Shown: positions 33,748-43,243 of the stretch, one piece after another
Layout of the letters: each line of letters starts with the position of its first letter
Numbering within the stretch: the stretch's first letter is position 1
Assembly (NCBI RefSeq): GCF_013328205.1
Contig: NZ_JABULH010000001.1
Location: 1-64,000 of the forward strand
Length of the DNA: 64,000 nucleotides
Origin: Sphingomonas hominis
GTDB lineage: Bacteria; Pseudomonadota; Alphaproteobacteria; Sphingomonadales; Sphingomonadaceae
Reading direction: 5' to 3'
The notes under the pieces: generated by a model
The model's database searches: none
Told to the model about the DNA's origin: nothing
Seen by the model: the letters and a program-made list of their open reading frames with translations, nothing else
Position numbers and translations under genes: made by a program

Positions 33748-35337
33748 TCAGATCACCTCGCCCGCCGCGCGCGCGCGCTCCTCGCGCGTCCGCTCGGCGG
33801 CGGGGACCAGCTGATAGGCGGCGATCGCGGCGCCGAGCGTGATCGGCACTGTCAGCAGCAGCGACAGCATGCCCGTCGACAGGCTTCCCGTCAGCGTCGA
33901 CACCCGCCCGGCAAGATACGGTCCGAGTGCAAGGCCGAGCAGCGTCGTGCCGATAAAGAAGGTCGCGGTTGCCGCACCGCGCATCCGCGGCAGCACCAAA
34001 TCCTGCGTCGTCGCCGCTGCGGACCCGAGCGCCATGCTGGCGAGGAACTGCGCTGCGAACAGGCATGGATAAAGGAGCGCAGGCGAAGCGGCGGTGAACC
34101 CGATCGCCAGGAACGGCACGGGCAGGATCGCGCCCGCGATCACCATTACCAGCCGCCCGGCCGGGTTGCGCTGCCGCAATCGGTCGCCGACGACCCCGCC
34201 GACGGTCACGCCCAGGAACCCCGACAGCGCGCCGACCCCGCCCAGGATCAGCCCCGCCGTTGCCGGCTCCACGCCCAGCACACGCATCGCGTAGGGCGCG
34301 GCCCAGAAACTCGCGGCGTAGCTCAGAAACGCATTCAAGCCGTAGGCAACGACGGTGCAGACGAACGCGGGCGTGCCGACGATCAGCGCGAAGGTCGCCG
34401 GATCGCGCCGCTTCAGCGCACACGCCCAGGAGAAGACCGCGTAGCATCCGGTGCCGACCGCCAGCCATTGCGGCGCGGGCTCACCCGCCGCCAGCAGCAC
34501 CGCCACCGCCGCGACGACGACACCGAGCCCCGCCAGGTTGACCAGCAGCGCGCGCGTGCCCCCGCGCAGCGCGCCGATCAGCGTCAGCGGCGGCAGGATC
34601 GTGATCAGTTCGTCGAAGAACGCGCGGAAGGGTGCTGGATGCCGCTCTGGCTCAGGCAGTCCTTCAACCGCGCCGCGGATCGGCTCGCGCAAGGTCGCAA
34701 TCCACAAGGCGAGCACCAGCCCGGGCAGCCCGACCGCCAGGAACGCCGCCTGCCAGCCGACCAGCCCGAGTGGGCCGCCACCAGGATAGGCCGCGTTCCA
34801 GCGCTGCACGATCGCGCCGCCGATGAACAGCGAGCAGCCCCCACCGACGTAGATACCCGCCGAGTAGATCGACAGCGCGGTCGCGCGCAGCTTCTTGGGG
34901 AAATAGTCAGAGATCAGCGAATAAGCTGAGGGGGACGCGGTCGCCTCGCCGACACCGACGCCGATCCGCGCCGCGGTCAGTTGCGCGCCCGATAACGAGA
35001 AGCCCGACAGCGCGGTCATCGTCGACCACAGCCCGAGCCCGATCGTCATCAACCGCACGCGTGACCAACTGTCCGCCAACCGCCCGAGCGGGATGCCGAA
35101 CAGCGAGTAGAACACGCCGAACGCCGTACCGTAGAGGAAGCCGAGGTCCTCGTCCTTGAGGTGCAGGTCGCGCTTGATGTCCTCGGCCAGGATTGAGATC
35201 ACCTGCCGGTCGACGAAGTTCAGGATGTAGACCACGAACAGCAGCGCCAGCACGTACCAGGCGTAACCGCTCGCGCGCGCCTCGCTCTGCGGCACCTCGC
35301 CGGCCATCTGCGGCCCCGTTCCTTCTGGTCCCGCCAT
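33748..35337 (-). CDS. MFS transporter, Spinster-like
   Basis: The 529 residues carry about 12 transmembrane helices. The first loop motif is GIPLGRLADSWSRVRLM (near residues 80-96), preceded by NFVDRQVISILAEDIKRDL, which is characteristic of the Spns-like group. A long cytoplasmic loop near residues 205-245 and a charged C terminus (ERTREERARAAGEVI) flank the two halves. The substrate is unknown. Relatives in sphingomonads are often annotated as generic MFS exporters. Confidence 0.85.
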   Translation of the reverse strand: MAGPEGTGPQMAGEVPQSEARASGYAWYVLALLFVVYILNFVDRQVISILAEDIKRDLHLKDEDLGFLYGTAFGVFYSLFGIPLGRLADSWSRVRLMTIGLGLWSTMTALSGFSLSGAQLTAARIGVGVGEATASPSAYSLISDYFPKKLRATALSIYSAGIYVGGGCSLFIGGAIVQRWNAAYPGGGPLGLVGWQAAFLAVGLPGLVLALWIATLREPIRGAVEGLPEPERHPAPFRAFFDELITILPPLTLIGALRGGTRALLVNLAGLGVVVAAVAVLLAAGEPAPQWLAVGTGCYAVFSWACALKRRDPATFALIVGTPAFVCTVVAYGLNAFLSYAASFWAAPYAMRVLGVEPATAGLILGGVGALSGFLGVTVGGVVGDRLRQRNPAGRLVMVIAGAILPVPFLAIGFTAASPALLYPCLFAAQFLASMALGSAAATTQDLVLPRMRGAATATFFIGTTLLGLALGPYLAGRVSTLTGSLSTGMLSLLLTVPITLGAAIAAYQLVPAAERTREERARAAGEVI

Positions 35338-35418
35338 CCCCGTCCCCTTTGCCTCTTTGCCGGCAAGCCTAGCGGGCAGGGGAGCGCTACGCCAGCGCCC
35401 TGCGCGCGACCGATCGGC

Positions 35419-35961
35419 TCACGCCAGCGGCCAGCGCGCGACCGGCTCATACTGCGCGCCCTCGTGCCCCAGATGGCTCTCGTACAGGATCAGGTGCGGC
35501 AGCGTGAATGTGGGCGTCGACAGCGCCGCATGGTCCGCGACCCAACGCGCGATCGCGCCCGCGTCGCTGCTCGACCGCCCGAACCGCGCCAGCGTCAGGT
35601 GCGGCAGGTAGCGCCGCGTGTCGCGCGCCACCCCCGCGCGCGCCAGCGCCTGATCCACCTTGCGGTGCAGCGCGGCGAGCGGTTCCGCCGGCACGATCCG
35701 CGCCCATAAAGTGTCGACGCGCCCACGCCGATCGAACGTGCCGACACCGTCGACGCGCGCTTCGATCACGGGTGCCGACACCGTCGCCAACGCGGCGGCG
35801 ATATCTTCCGCCTGGTGCCGCTCGACCTCACCGATGAAGCGCAAAGTGACGTGCAACTGTTCCTCGTCTTGCCAGCGTGCGCCCGGAAGTTCGTCCATCG
35901 CGTCGACCAAGGCGTCGCGGATATCGGGTGGGGGGCGCAGGGCGACGAACAGGCGGTGCAT
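35419..35961 (-). CDS. thpR: RNA 2',3'-cyclic phosphodiesterase (2H family, ThpR)
   Basis: The 180-residue 2H phosphoesterase carries both catalytic motifs: HVTLRFIGEV near residue 43 and HLTLARFGRS near residue 130. It opens RLFVALRPPPDIRDAL, as in the ThpR/LigT family. The enzyme hydrolyses RNA 2',3'-cyclic phosphates and can ligate tRNA halves in vitro. ATG 35961 fits the family N terminus; the open frame upstream to 36222 is not family-like. It is divergent from the Bax-inhibitor-like gene. Confidence 0.9.
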   Translation of the reverse strand: MHRLFVALRPPPDIRDALVDAMDELPGARWQDEEQLHVTLRFIGEVERHQAEDIAAALATVSAPVIEARVDGVGTFDRRGRVDTLWARIVPAEPLAALHRKVDQALARAGVARDTRRYLPHLTLARFGRSSSDAGAIARWVADHAALSTPTFTLPHLILYESHLGHEGAQYEPVARWPLA

Positions 35962-36121
35962 CAACCCTCCACGGACGCGGGGAACACGGGCGCGACCACC
36001 CGTGTAACGAACAATTGCTTGGCCGCGCGCTAACCATCCGGCTCGCTTGAAAAGGGATCGCCTGCGCGCGATATTCGTTAGTGATCCGGCGTTCCATGCC
36101 GGACGAAGGAGCAATTTGACA

Positions 36122-36859
<738 letters not shown>

Positions 36860-36888
36860 TCCAGCTACGGCACCGGAATAAAAGCATA

Positions 36889-36922
36889 CGGGCTCGGCGG
36901 CCAACCGCCGGGCCCGTTTGTT
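36889..36922 (+). terminator. Terminator after the Bax inhibitor-like gene
   Basis: A 12-base stem, CGGGCTCGGCGG (36889-36900) with CCGCCGGGCCCG (36905-36916), with one G-T pair and a CCAA loop, is followed by TTTGTT. Confidence 0.75.
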
Positions 36923-36950
36923 ATGCGCCCATCTTTGAAAGATTCACCGC

Positions 36951-37727
36951 TTGCGCCTTTCGATCGACGCCTTCCTCGATTACGGTTTCGCCGAGCGCGC
37001 CGACGTGCTGCTTCAGATCGAGGCGGCGGCGTTGCCCGACCAGCGGCTCGAACAGCAATCACTTGTGATCGAGAGCGACAATCCGATCCGCGCGGTCGCG
37101 GGTGAGGAGGGGATCGGACAGCGCACCTGGGCAACGGCCGAGCACCGCCTCGTTGCGCATTACCGTGCCGTGGTCGCGATCAACCGCGCGACACCGCCGC
37201 TCGCGACCTTGCCGCATACCCCAGCCGGCCTGCTGCCGCCGCAGACGATCCCCTACCTGTTGCCCAGCCGCTACTGCGAGTCGCACCGCTTCGACCATTT
37301 CCTGCGCCGCACCTTCGGCGGCTTGCGCGGCGGCAGCCTCGCGGTGGCACTGACCGACTGGGTGCGCACCAATCTCGACTATGATGGCGCGGGCAGCGAC
37401 GGGCGCAGCAGCGCGCTCGATACCTTTGCTGAGCGGCGCGGCGTGTGCCGCGACTATGCGCACCTGCTCGTCGCACTCGCGCGCGCGGGCGAGATCCCGG
37501 CGCGCTGCGTCGCCGCCTACGCGCCCGGCGTCGATCCGCCGGATTTTCATGCCGTGGTCGAATTGTGGCTCGGTGGCGAATGGCACCTTGTCGACCCGAC
37601 CGGCATGGCGCATCCGGACGAGATCGCGCGCGTCTGCGTCGGCCGCGACGCCACAGACATCGCCTTCATGACCATCTTCGGCAGCGCCTGGCTCCAGCAG
37701 CAGCGCGTGACGGTGACGCGCCTGTAG
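36951..37727 (+). CDS. Transglutaminase-like cysteine protease family protein
   Basis: The 258 residues have a beta-rich N-terminal half and a transglutaminase-core domain. The triad is visible: Cys in ERRGVCRDYAHLLVAL (near residue 166), His in PPDFHAVVELWL (near residue 200) and Asp in WHLVDPTGMAHPDE (near residue 216). Bacterial members of this superfamily are usually peptidases. No signal peptide is seen, so action is cytoplasmic. The start is TTG at 36951, just after a terminator, with only a weak GAAAG ribosome site. Confidence 0.85.
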   Translation: MRLSIDAFLDYGFAERADVLLQIEAAALPDQRLEQQSLVIESDNPIRAVAGEEGIGQRTWATAEHRLVAHYRAVVAINRATPPLATLPHTPAGLLPPQTIPYLLPSRYCESHRFDHFLRRTFGGLRGGSLAVALTDWVRTNLDYDGAGSDGRSSALDTFAERRGVCRDYAHLLVALARAGEIPARCVAAYAPGVDPPDFHAVVELWLGGEWHLVDPTGMAHPDEIARVCVGRDATDIAFMTIFGSAWLQQQRVTVTRL

Positions 37728-37780
37728 GAACAGGCGCGTCGACGGGTCGTTAGTGTTGCGAAACATGGATGGAGGTTCAG

Positions 37781-38089
37781 GTGTCCGACAATAACCCGAT
37801 CGACGATCGCGCGCTCGACAGCATGTCGGTCGCACCGGAAGGCGGCACGCAGGCCGGCAACGCTGGTGGATCCAAGAACGAGCGCCAGGATGCCGGCCAG
37901 GACAAGATGATCAACAAGCGGCTGCAAAAGGATCCGTCGAACGAGGACGCCAAGCTCGACGAAGGGCTCGACGAGTCGATGGACGCGTCCGACCCAATCT
38001 CGTCGACGATCCCGGGCCGCAAGGACGAGCCGCCCGCCTCGTCGGGCTTCGACGCCGCGGAAGAAGCAGAGCGTCAGCGCGACGCCTGA
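37781..38089 (+). CDS. Small disordered charged protein of unknown function
   Basis: The 102 residues are hydrophilic throughout (SDNNPIDDRALDSMSVAPEG, then a Lys/Asp/Glu-rich middle and acidic tail), with no membrane segment. GTG at 37781 is preferred to ATG 37769 because GGAGG lies 5 bases before the GTG, within the would-be longer frame. A strong terminator follows 25 bases after the stop, which supports a genuine transcription unit. It compositionally resembles the disordered protein at 28228-28623. Confidence 0.65.
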   Translation: MSDNNPIDDRALDSMSVAPEGGTQAGNAGGSKNERQDAGQDKMINKRLQKDPSNEDAKLDEGLDESMDASDPISSTIPGRKDEPPASSGFDAAEEAERQRDA

Positions 38090-38113
38090 GGCTGCGCCAT
38101 CGTCGTTACAGCA

Positions 38114-38146
38114 AAAGGGGCCGGTCGTGCCCCGGCCCCTTTCTCG
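38114..38146 (+). terminator. Rho-independent terminator
   Basis: A perfect 11-base stem, AAAGGGGCCGG (38114-38124) with CCGGCCCCTTT (38132-38142), is followed by CTCGTT. Confidence 0.8.
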
Positions 38147-38357
38147 TTAGTGGCACAGTGACGGCGCAGCGATTGTTGCCCGGCAAACACAGCGGCTTGC
38201 AACAAAAGGGCTACCAGCACTCACTCCACCGCATAGATGTTGCGCTGCGGCATGGTTCGTGATGCATTGATGACGCGGCGCACGCATCCGTTAAGGCTGG
38301 CGTTAACCATCCTGGCGCATGATGCTTCGCACAGGCATTGATCGGGCGGGGTGAGCG

Positions 38358-38909
38358 ATGAGCGCGAGGATGAAGCCGGCGGAAGGGGCGATGACCCTGG
38401 CAGAGATGAAGGAGTTCGCGAGCTTCCCGGCCGCGACGCAGCGTTATATCCGCCGCAGCCTCGACGTTGGGCTCGACCGGCAGGACGCGATGCTGCGCTG
38501 GTCGCGCGACGTGGTCGAGGCCGCGTCGATCCGTGCGCAAGCACGCCATTACCGCCGGCTCGACGATCTGCGCGCCAACGTGCCCGACGACAGCGGCCTC
38601 GACGCGGTGGAACCGTTCCTGTCGCCGCTGGTCGTCACCTCGGCGTTCGATCTGGGGCAGGGGCGGCTGCTCAGCTTCTCGGCCTATCGCTTCCTCTACG
38701 AGCGGCTGATCGGCGCGCGCGTGCGGCCGTGGCTGCCCGCCGCCTTCTGCTCGGCCGCCGCGCTGCCGCATCTTCACCCGGAGCTGCGCCGCAAGCTGCT
38801 GCAATCGATCAGCGAGGCCGCCGCCACCGCATCGGGCTGGTCGTCGCGCCAACCCGCCTTCTTCCCACACTGGGTCGAGAAGGTCGAGATCGGCACGCCG
38901 CTGCACTGA
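38358..38909 (+). CDS. Protein of unknown function, 183 residues
   Basis: A soluble, Arg- and Ala-rich protein with predicted helices (YIRRSLDVGLDRQDAMLRWS, AYRFLYERLIGARVRPWLP) and no motif I recognise. It opens with two nearby ATGs (38358, 38370); the first is used. Two TTAA(C) half-sites lie about 50-65 bases upstream, but their spacing is 8, not the 7 of CtrA. It converges on the barstar-like gene with 3 bases between them. Confidence 0.6.
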   Translation: MSARMKPAEGAMTLAEMKEFASFPAATQRYIRRSLDVGLDRQDAMLRWSRDVVEAASIRAQARHYRRLDDLRANVPDDSGLDAVEPFLSPLVVTSAFDLGQGRLLSFSAYRFLYERLIGARVRPWLPAAFCSAAALPHLHPELRRKLLQSISEAAATASGWSSRQPAFFPHWVEKVEIGTPLH

Positions 38910-38912
38910 TCG

Positions 38913-39275
38913 TCACGCTAGCCGCAGCCTCGCATCCACGCCATATTTCGCGCGCGCGTCGTCGAACACGGTGACTAGCCGCGCGAGATAGGCGCGAACC
39001 GCCGCGCTCGCCGCACCCGTATTGATCACCGTCACGCGCAGCGGGCGCGCCTGCTCAATGCCCGCGTCATCCCCTGATACTTCCGCTGCACCGTCATTCG
39101 GAATAGCCGCTGATCCCGACATCACCCGGTAATGCCTCGCCACCAACGCGTCGTACACCGCATCCAGGTTCGGTCCGTGCCAGTCGAGCGCGCCCAGCGC
39201 CGGCAGCATCGCCGCGTAGATGTCGCGGAACTCGCGCCACGCCGCGGCATCAAGCGTGATCTCCCGCGCGGTCAT
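38913..39275 (-). CDS. Barstar-like inhibitor family protein
   Basis: The 120 residues begin REITLDAAAWREFRDIYAAM, followed by WHGPNLDAVYDAL, a pattern typical of the barstar fold in which a helix with an Asn/Asp-rich loop blocks a barnase active site. A middle insertion (about residues 55-80) is polar and a C-terminal helix (VRAYLARLVTVFDDARAKYG) closes the fold. No barnase-like ribonuclease gene is visible next to it; the neighbours are an extensin-like protein and a Nudix hydrolase on the same strand. Confidence 0.7.
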   Translation of the reverse strand: MTAREITLDAAAWREFRDIYAAMLPALGALDWHGPNLDAVYDALVARHYRVMSGSAAIPNDGAAEVSGDDAGIEQARPLRVTVINTGAASAAVRAYLARLVTVFDDARAKYGVDARLRLA

Positions 39276-39327
39276 CGACCGCGACCTCGCCGAGCGGCAC
39301 CCACGCCACATCGCCCTTGCATATCGC

Positions 39328-40095
39328 TCACCGGCACGCCCGCCATCCCATCGCGCCGCGGCTCGCCTGATCGAGATGAAAATGGTCGCGGTGCGCGGCA
39401 TTATAGTCGGGCGACAGCACCGTCGCGAACAGATCGCACGCGCCATCCCTCACCGCGCGCAGGAACGCCGCCTCCGACCGCGCGGGCTCGCCGTCGCCGC
39501 CCGTCCAATCACGCACCACCGTCACGCGGCGTCCATCTGCTAGTCGGAAGCCCGCGATGTCGACCGCGTCGGCGGTGGAATGCTCGCTCCAATTGCCGGC
39601 ATCGCGCCCGTACATCCGCCGGCACGAATAGCTGCCGAAATGCTCGATCGTCGCGACCCGGGACTTGAGGTAACGGTCGGCCGCGGGCTGCACCACGTCC
39701 CACTCCCATTTCGCCAACGCCGCTGCGACCGGGCAGGCGACGCCCAGCCCGGCAGGCGCGTAGGAGATCCGCCGTGCGCCGCCCTCCGCAAAGCGCACCG
39801 CGTCGCGGTATCCGCATCGCCCGCCGCCGTTGCGCGGCGGCAGCGCGGTATATCGCACGCCTGCGCGGTCGAGCACGCCGCGACACGCGCCGAAATCGTC
39901 GCCCAGCGCGGTCAGCTTGCGCCCGGTGAATGCCCCGATCGGTTGCGACAGGTCGAGCGGCGTCCACGGCAGATCCTGCGGTCGACCACGCAAGCTTCCC
40001 CACGCCACCAATGCCACCGCGCCCAGCACGCTCAGGATCACCAGGGCACGCGCCGACCGGCGCAGCCGCCGGATCGCGCGTGCGCCGCGCGTCAC
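39328..40095 (-). CDS. Extensin-like C-terminal domain protein
   Basis: The 255 residues comprise a basic N terminus (GARAIRRLRRSAR), a transmembrane or signal helix (ALVILSVLGAVALVAWG) and a periplasmic extensin-like C domain with four cysteines (FGACRGVLDRAG, RCGYRDAVRF, ACPVAAALAKWE, SYSCRRMYGR). It ends HSTADAVDIAGFRLADG and AHRDHFHLD, whose His/Asp pattern recalls zinc-dependent D-Ala-D-Ala metallopeptidases. GTG at 40095 overlaps the Nudix stop (GTGA), indicating coupled translation. Confidence 0.85.
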   Translation of the reverse strand: MTRGARAIRRLRRSARALVILSVLGAVALVAWGSLRGRPQDLPWTPLDLSQPIGAFTGRKLTALGDDFGACRGVLDRAGVRYTALPPRNGGGRCGYRDAVRFAEGGARRISYAPAGLGVACPVAAALAKWEWDVVQPAADRYLKSRVATIEHFGSYSCRRMYGRDAGNWSEHSTADAVDIAGFRLADGRRVTVVRDWTGGDGEPARSEAAFLRAVRDGACDLFATVLSPDYNAAHRDHFHLDQASRGAMGWRACR

Positions 40096-40970
40096 CCCCG
40101 CAGCGCGGTGTTGATCGGTTCCGCCGTCACCGGGTAACCCAGGTCCTGGGGTATGCAGAGCCATTCCTCTCCGTCGCGCGTCTCGGCCCAGGGGGTGACA
40201 ACGCGCTGCGGCGTGACGCGCGCATCTGCCACCGTCGCCTCGAACGAGGGAAACTGCGCCAACCGCTCCAGGTTGCGCCGCGTCGGAAAGATGATCGACA
40301 TCCGCCCCGCGTCGGCCTCGTCCAGCACGGCCTGCGCGCTCGCCCACGTCAGCCGCACATTCTCGGTCCGGTCGACGCTCGCGCATGGCGCATCGGCGGG
40401 CAGGTGCGCCAGGTAGAAGCGCGTGTCGAAGATGCGCATGTGCCGGTGCGCCGGGCGCCAGCGCGCGAACGGTACCAATGCGTCGAGGTCGAGCCGGGCG
40501 CCGGCCGCGCGCAACGCCGCCTCGAACGGCTGCCTCGCGTGCAGCGCACGCCGCATCTGCGCGATCACCTCCGGAGACGGCATCTCGGCCAGCCCGACCG
40601 GCAGCCCCGCTTCCTCGATCGTCTCGCGGATCGCCGCGATCCGCGCGGCGGCGTCGTCCGCGTCCACCGGTGCCAGCGTCTCGGCGAGCTCATGGTCGCC
40701 CGGATCGATCCGCCCGCCCGGAAACACCATCGCGCCCGCGGCAAATGCCATCTTCTGCGCGCGCTCGACCATCAGCAACTCGGGCGCATGTCCGGCGTGC
40801 TCGCGAAAAACCACCAGCGTCGCGGCGGGGATCGCGGCGGGCAAATCGGGGGCGTTGGCGTCGGCCACCTGCGCGCGGGGTGCGTCAGCGGCTGTCACGG
40901 CGAGTGGCGCGTCGGGCGTATGCGTCGCCGTATTCATGCCGGCCCTTGTCGGATGCGTGCCGTCGACCAT
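40092..40970 (-). CDS. Nudix hydrolase, NUDT19-like
   Basis: The 292 residues contain a Nudix fold with an interrupted box: MVFPGGRIDPGDHE, then about 20 residues, then AAIRETIEEAGLPVG (Mg-binding Glu pair). This split layout is seen in NUDT19/RP2-type enzymes that act on CoA derivatives, but the substrate here is unproven. ATG 40970 is chosen because GAGGAGAAGG lies 2-12 bases upstream; the frame opens 16 codons earlier. The stop is coupled to the extensin-like gene. Confidence 0.85.
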   Translation of the reverse strand: MVDGTHPTRAGMNTATHTPDAPLAVTAADAPRAQVADANAPDLPAAIPAATLVVFREHAGHAPELLMVERAQKMAFAAGAMVFPGGRIDPGDHELAETLAPVDADDAAARIAAIRETIEEAGLPVGLAEMPSPEVIAQMRRALHARQPFEAALRAAGARLDLDALVPFARWRPAHRHMRIFDTRFYLAHLPADAPCASVDRTENVRLTWASAQAVLDEADAGRMSIIFPTRRNLERLAQFPSFEATVADARVTPQRVVTPWAETRDGEEWLCIPQDLGYPVTAEPINTALRG

Positions 40971-41184
40971 CACCTTCTCCTCGGCCCTCATCATCACCAC
41001 GCCGCGCATCCGGCGCAAGACCGCGCTTCGTGCCGCCTCCTATGATGCAGATCAACCATGCATAGGGTACGACAAGACCCCGTTGCCGCAGCGTAACGAC
41101 AGGAACGAAGCGTCGTTCTCGCGTATTTCCTCCCCGCATACGACGCAGAGAACCGGCGCGTTGCTGTCCAGCAAGGAGGACCTA

Positions 41185-42573
41185 ATGGGCTACGAACGTT
41201 ACCCGCGCGGCACCAATCCGCAGGGCGATTATTATAATCGCGACGAGCAGCAGGATTACGGCCAGGATTACGGCTCCGGCCGACAGCACAGCTATTCCAG
41301 CGCACGCGACTACCAGTCGGCAGGTCGGCTGAACCGCGACGATGATCGCGACGACCGCGGACGCGGCGGCGATCGCTACGGCTCGCAGAATTACGGTCGC
41401 TCGCAGGATTATGGCTCGCGCGATTACGGCTCACAGCGTTCGGGTTCGCAGGGCTATGGCTCGCAATCCTACGGACAGCAGGGCAATGGCCAGCGCGATT
41501 ACGGCAACGCCGGTTACGCCCGCGATTACAACCGCGGCGAGCGTGATTACGGCCGCTCGAACGACGGTTCGGACCGTTACAGCCAGTACGGCGCGGGCGG
41601 CAGCAGCAGCGAATATCACGGCAGCTACGGCTCCGACGGTCGTCGCTTCGTCGACGTCGGCGATCGCAAGCACTGGGACGATGACAATTACCGCGGCGGG
41701 AACCGCGACGAGCGCAGCCGCTACGGCAGCGACCAGAACCGCTACGGTGGCAACGACCGCGGCGATTCACAGCGCGGCGGCAATTACGGCCGTGCGCCGC
41801 AGGGCTACGACTATCAGGATCGCGGCTTCTTCGCGCGCGCTGGCGACGAGGTCCGTTCGTGGTTCGGCGACGACGAGGCCGAGCGTCGCCGCGAGATGGA
41901 CAATCGCTACGACGAGCGCGAGTATAACCAGCGCGACCGTCACGACCGCGACTCCGATTATCATCACTGGCGCTCGGGCCAGATCGCCGCGCTCGACCGC
42001 GATTACGATGAATATCGCAGCGAGAACCGGACCAAGTTCCAGAACGAGTTCGGCTCGTGGCGCACCAACCGCCAGACGCAGCGCGCCTCGCTCGACAAGG
42101 TAAAGGAACATGCCGAGGTCGTCGGCTCGGACGGCAGCCACGTCGGCACCGTCGACAAGGTACGCGGCGACCGCATCCTGTTGACCAAGAACGACGTCGA
42201 TGCGGGCGGCCAGCACCACTCGATCCCGTCGAGCTGGATCCAGTCGGTCGAGGACAAGAAGGTGACTTTGTCCAACACCGCCGACGAAGCGAAGAAGCAG
42301 TGGCGCGACGAGGAAAACAAGCAGGCGATGTTCGGCTACGGCGATCGCACCAGCGACCGGACCGGTCAGCGTTCGTCGGGCCAGCAGGGCTACGGCCAGC
42401 AGGGCACGTCCTCGAACGCCACCGGCTACGGCAGCGGCGAGAGCACGTCGGGCCAGAGCGGCACCGCTGCGACCGGCAGCAGCAGCACGACCGGCAGCAG
42501 CGCCTCCTCGTCGTCGGTCTCGGGCGGCACCGACCTGAACAGCAGCTTCTCGGGCACCTACCAGAACAAGTAA
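41185..42573 (+). CDS. Low-complexity Gly/Tyr/Arg/Ser/Gln-rich protein with a C-terminal PRC/DUF2171-like domain
   Basis: The 462-residue protein has no signal peptide. Residues 1-215 are tyrosine-glycine-rich repeats (QDYGSRDYGSQRSGSQGYGS and similar), resembling prion-like, phase-separating sequence. A conserved-looking motif RSWFGDDEAERRREMDNRYD lies near residues 230-250. Residues 305-375 form a beta-rich domain (VVGSDGSHVGTVDKVRGDRI onward) of the PRC-barrel/DUF2171 type, and a Ser/Thr/Gly tail ends the chain. AAGGAGGA precedes the ATG; a terminator follows at 42597. The function is unknown; stress association is suggested by similar sphingomonad proteins. Confidence 0.75.
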   Translation: MGYERYPRGTNPQGDYYNRDEQQDYGQDYGSGRQHSYSSARDYQSAGRLNRDDDRDDRGRGGDRYGSQNYGRSQDYGSRDYGSQRSGSQGYGSQSYGQQGNGQRDYGNAGYARDYNRGERDYGRSNDGSDRYSQYGAGGSSSEYHGSYGSDGRRFVDVGDRKHWDDDNYRGGNRDERSRYGSDQNRYGGNDRGDSQRGGNYGRAPQGYDYQDRGFFARAGDEVRSWFGDDEAERRREMDNRYDEREYNQRDRHDRDSDYHHWRSGQIAALDRDYDEYRSENRTKFQNEFGSWRTNRQTQRASLDKVKEHAEVVGSDGSHVGTVDKVRGDRILLTKNDVDAGGQHHSIPSSWIQSVEDKKVTLSNTADEAKKQWRDEENKQAMFGYGDRTSDRTGQRSSGQQGYGQQGTSSNATGYGSGESTSGQSGTAATGSSSTTGSSASSSSVSGGTDLNSSFSGTYQNK

Positions 42574-42596
42574 GCGCAAGCTGTAGGTAACAGAAA

Positions 42597-42626
42597 AGGC
42601 CCGGGCGGAAACGTCCGGGCCTCTTC
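42597..42626 (+). terminator. Terminator after the low-complexity protein gene
   Basis: AGGCCCGGGCG (42597-42607) pairs with CGTCCGGGCCT (42612-42622) around a GAAA loop, followed by CTTC. Confidence 0.75.
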
Positions 42627-42640
42627 GCATGTGTTACCCG

Positions 42641-43243
42641 TCAGCCGGGCACCTCGGTCGACCCCGACACAAGCAGCAGCGCCGACAGAAGGATCAGCAG
42701 CGCGACGTTCCAGCGGGTCGAGCGAACGAATAGCAGGGTGATCAGAACCGGGATGATCGCAACCCCCGTAATGTCGGAGATCGCCTCGCGCAGCGGCTCG
42801 GCCGGCGGCGCGGTACTGGGGCGCGCGGCGTGCGTCAGGGTCAGCGCGATCTGACCGAGCCAGCTCGCCACATTGGCGCCCAGCAATCCGCCGAGCACCA
42901 GTCGCCGCTGGCGTAGGTACCACGCGTCGAGATCGGGCCACTCCTCGATCGCATCGGGGAAGATCAGCGTCGCGGCTAGATAATAGCCGCCTACGACGAC
43001 CAGCACGCCGACCAGCGTCGGGTAATTGGCGTCAACCTGATCGCGCATGTTCCACGCCAGCAACCAGAAGGTCGACAGGTCCAGCATCACGACCAGGCCG
43101 AGCAGCGGCACCAGCCACCCGATCCGCACCGACTGCGGCCCGCGTGCTACCTTCAACGCGCGCGAGAAGCCTGCCAGCACCTCCGACAGCGCGAGGCCGA
43201 GCAGCAGACCGAAAACGACGAACACCAATTCGAACGGGCTCAT
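42641..43243 (-). CDS. Multi-pass membrane protein of unknown function
   Basis: The 200 residues have about five transmembrane helices (ELVFVVFGLLLGLALSEVLA, WLVPLLGLVVMLDLSTFWLLA, LVGVLVVVGGYYLAATLIF and two C-terminal ones). The conserved-looking IEEWPDLDAWYLRQRR loop lies between helices 3 and 4. I do not recognise the family. ATG 43243 gives a first helix right at the N terminus, which fits a membrane protein without a separate signal. Confidence 0.65.
   Translation of the reverse strand: MSPFELVFVVFGLLLGLALSEVLAGFSRALKVARGPQSVRIGWLVPLLGLVVMLDLSTFWLLAWNMRDQVDANYPTLVGVLVVVGGYYLAATLIFPDAIEEWPDLDAWYLRQRRLVLGGLLGANVASWLGQIALTLTHAARPSTAPPAEPLREAISDITGVAIIPVLITLLFVRSTRWNVALLILLSALLLVSGSTEVPG

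Noticed and set aside
38291-38307. TTAA...TTAAC resembling a CtrA site upstream of 38358
   Set aside because: The spacer is 8 bases instead of 7, and single TTAAC half-sites are common; not strong enough to call.
41200-41850. Regular short repeats in DNA, checked as a CRISPR array
   Set aside because: They are codon-level repeats encoding Tyr/Gly/Ser-rich protein in one open frame, not direct repeats with unique spacers.
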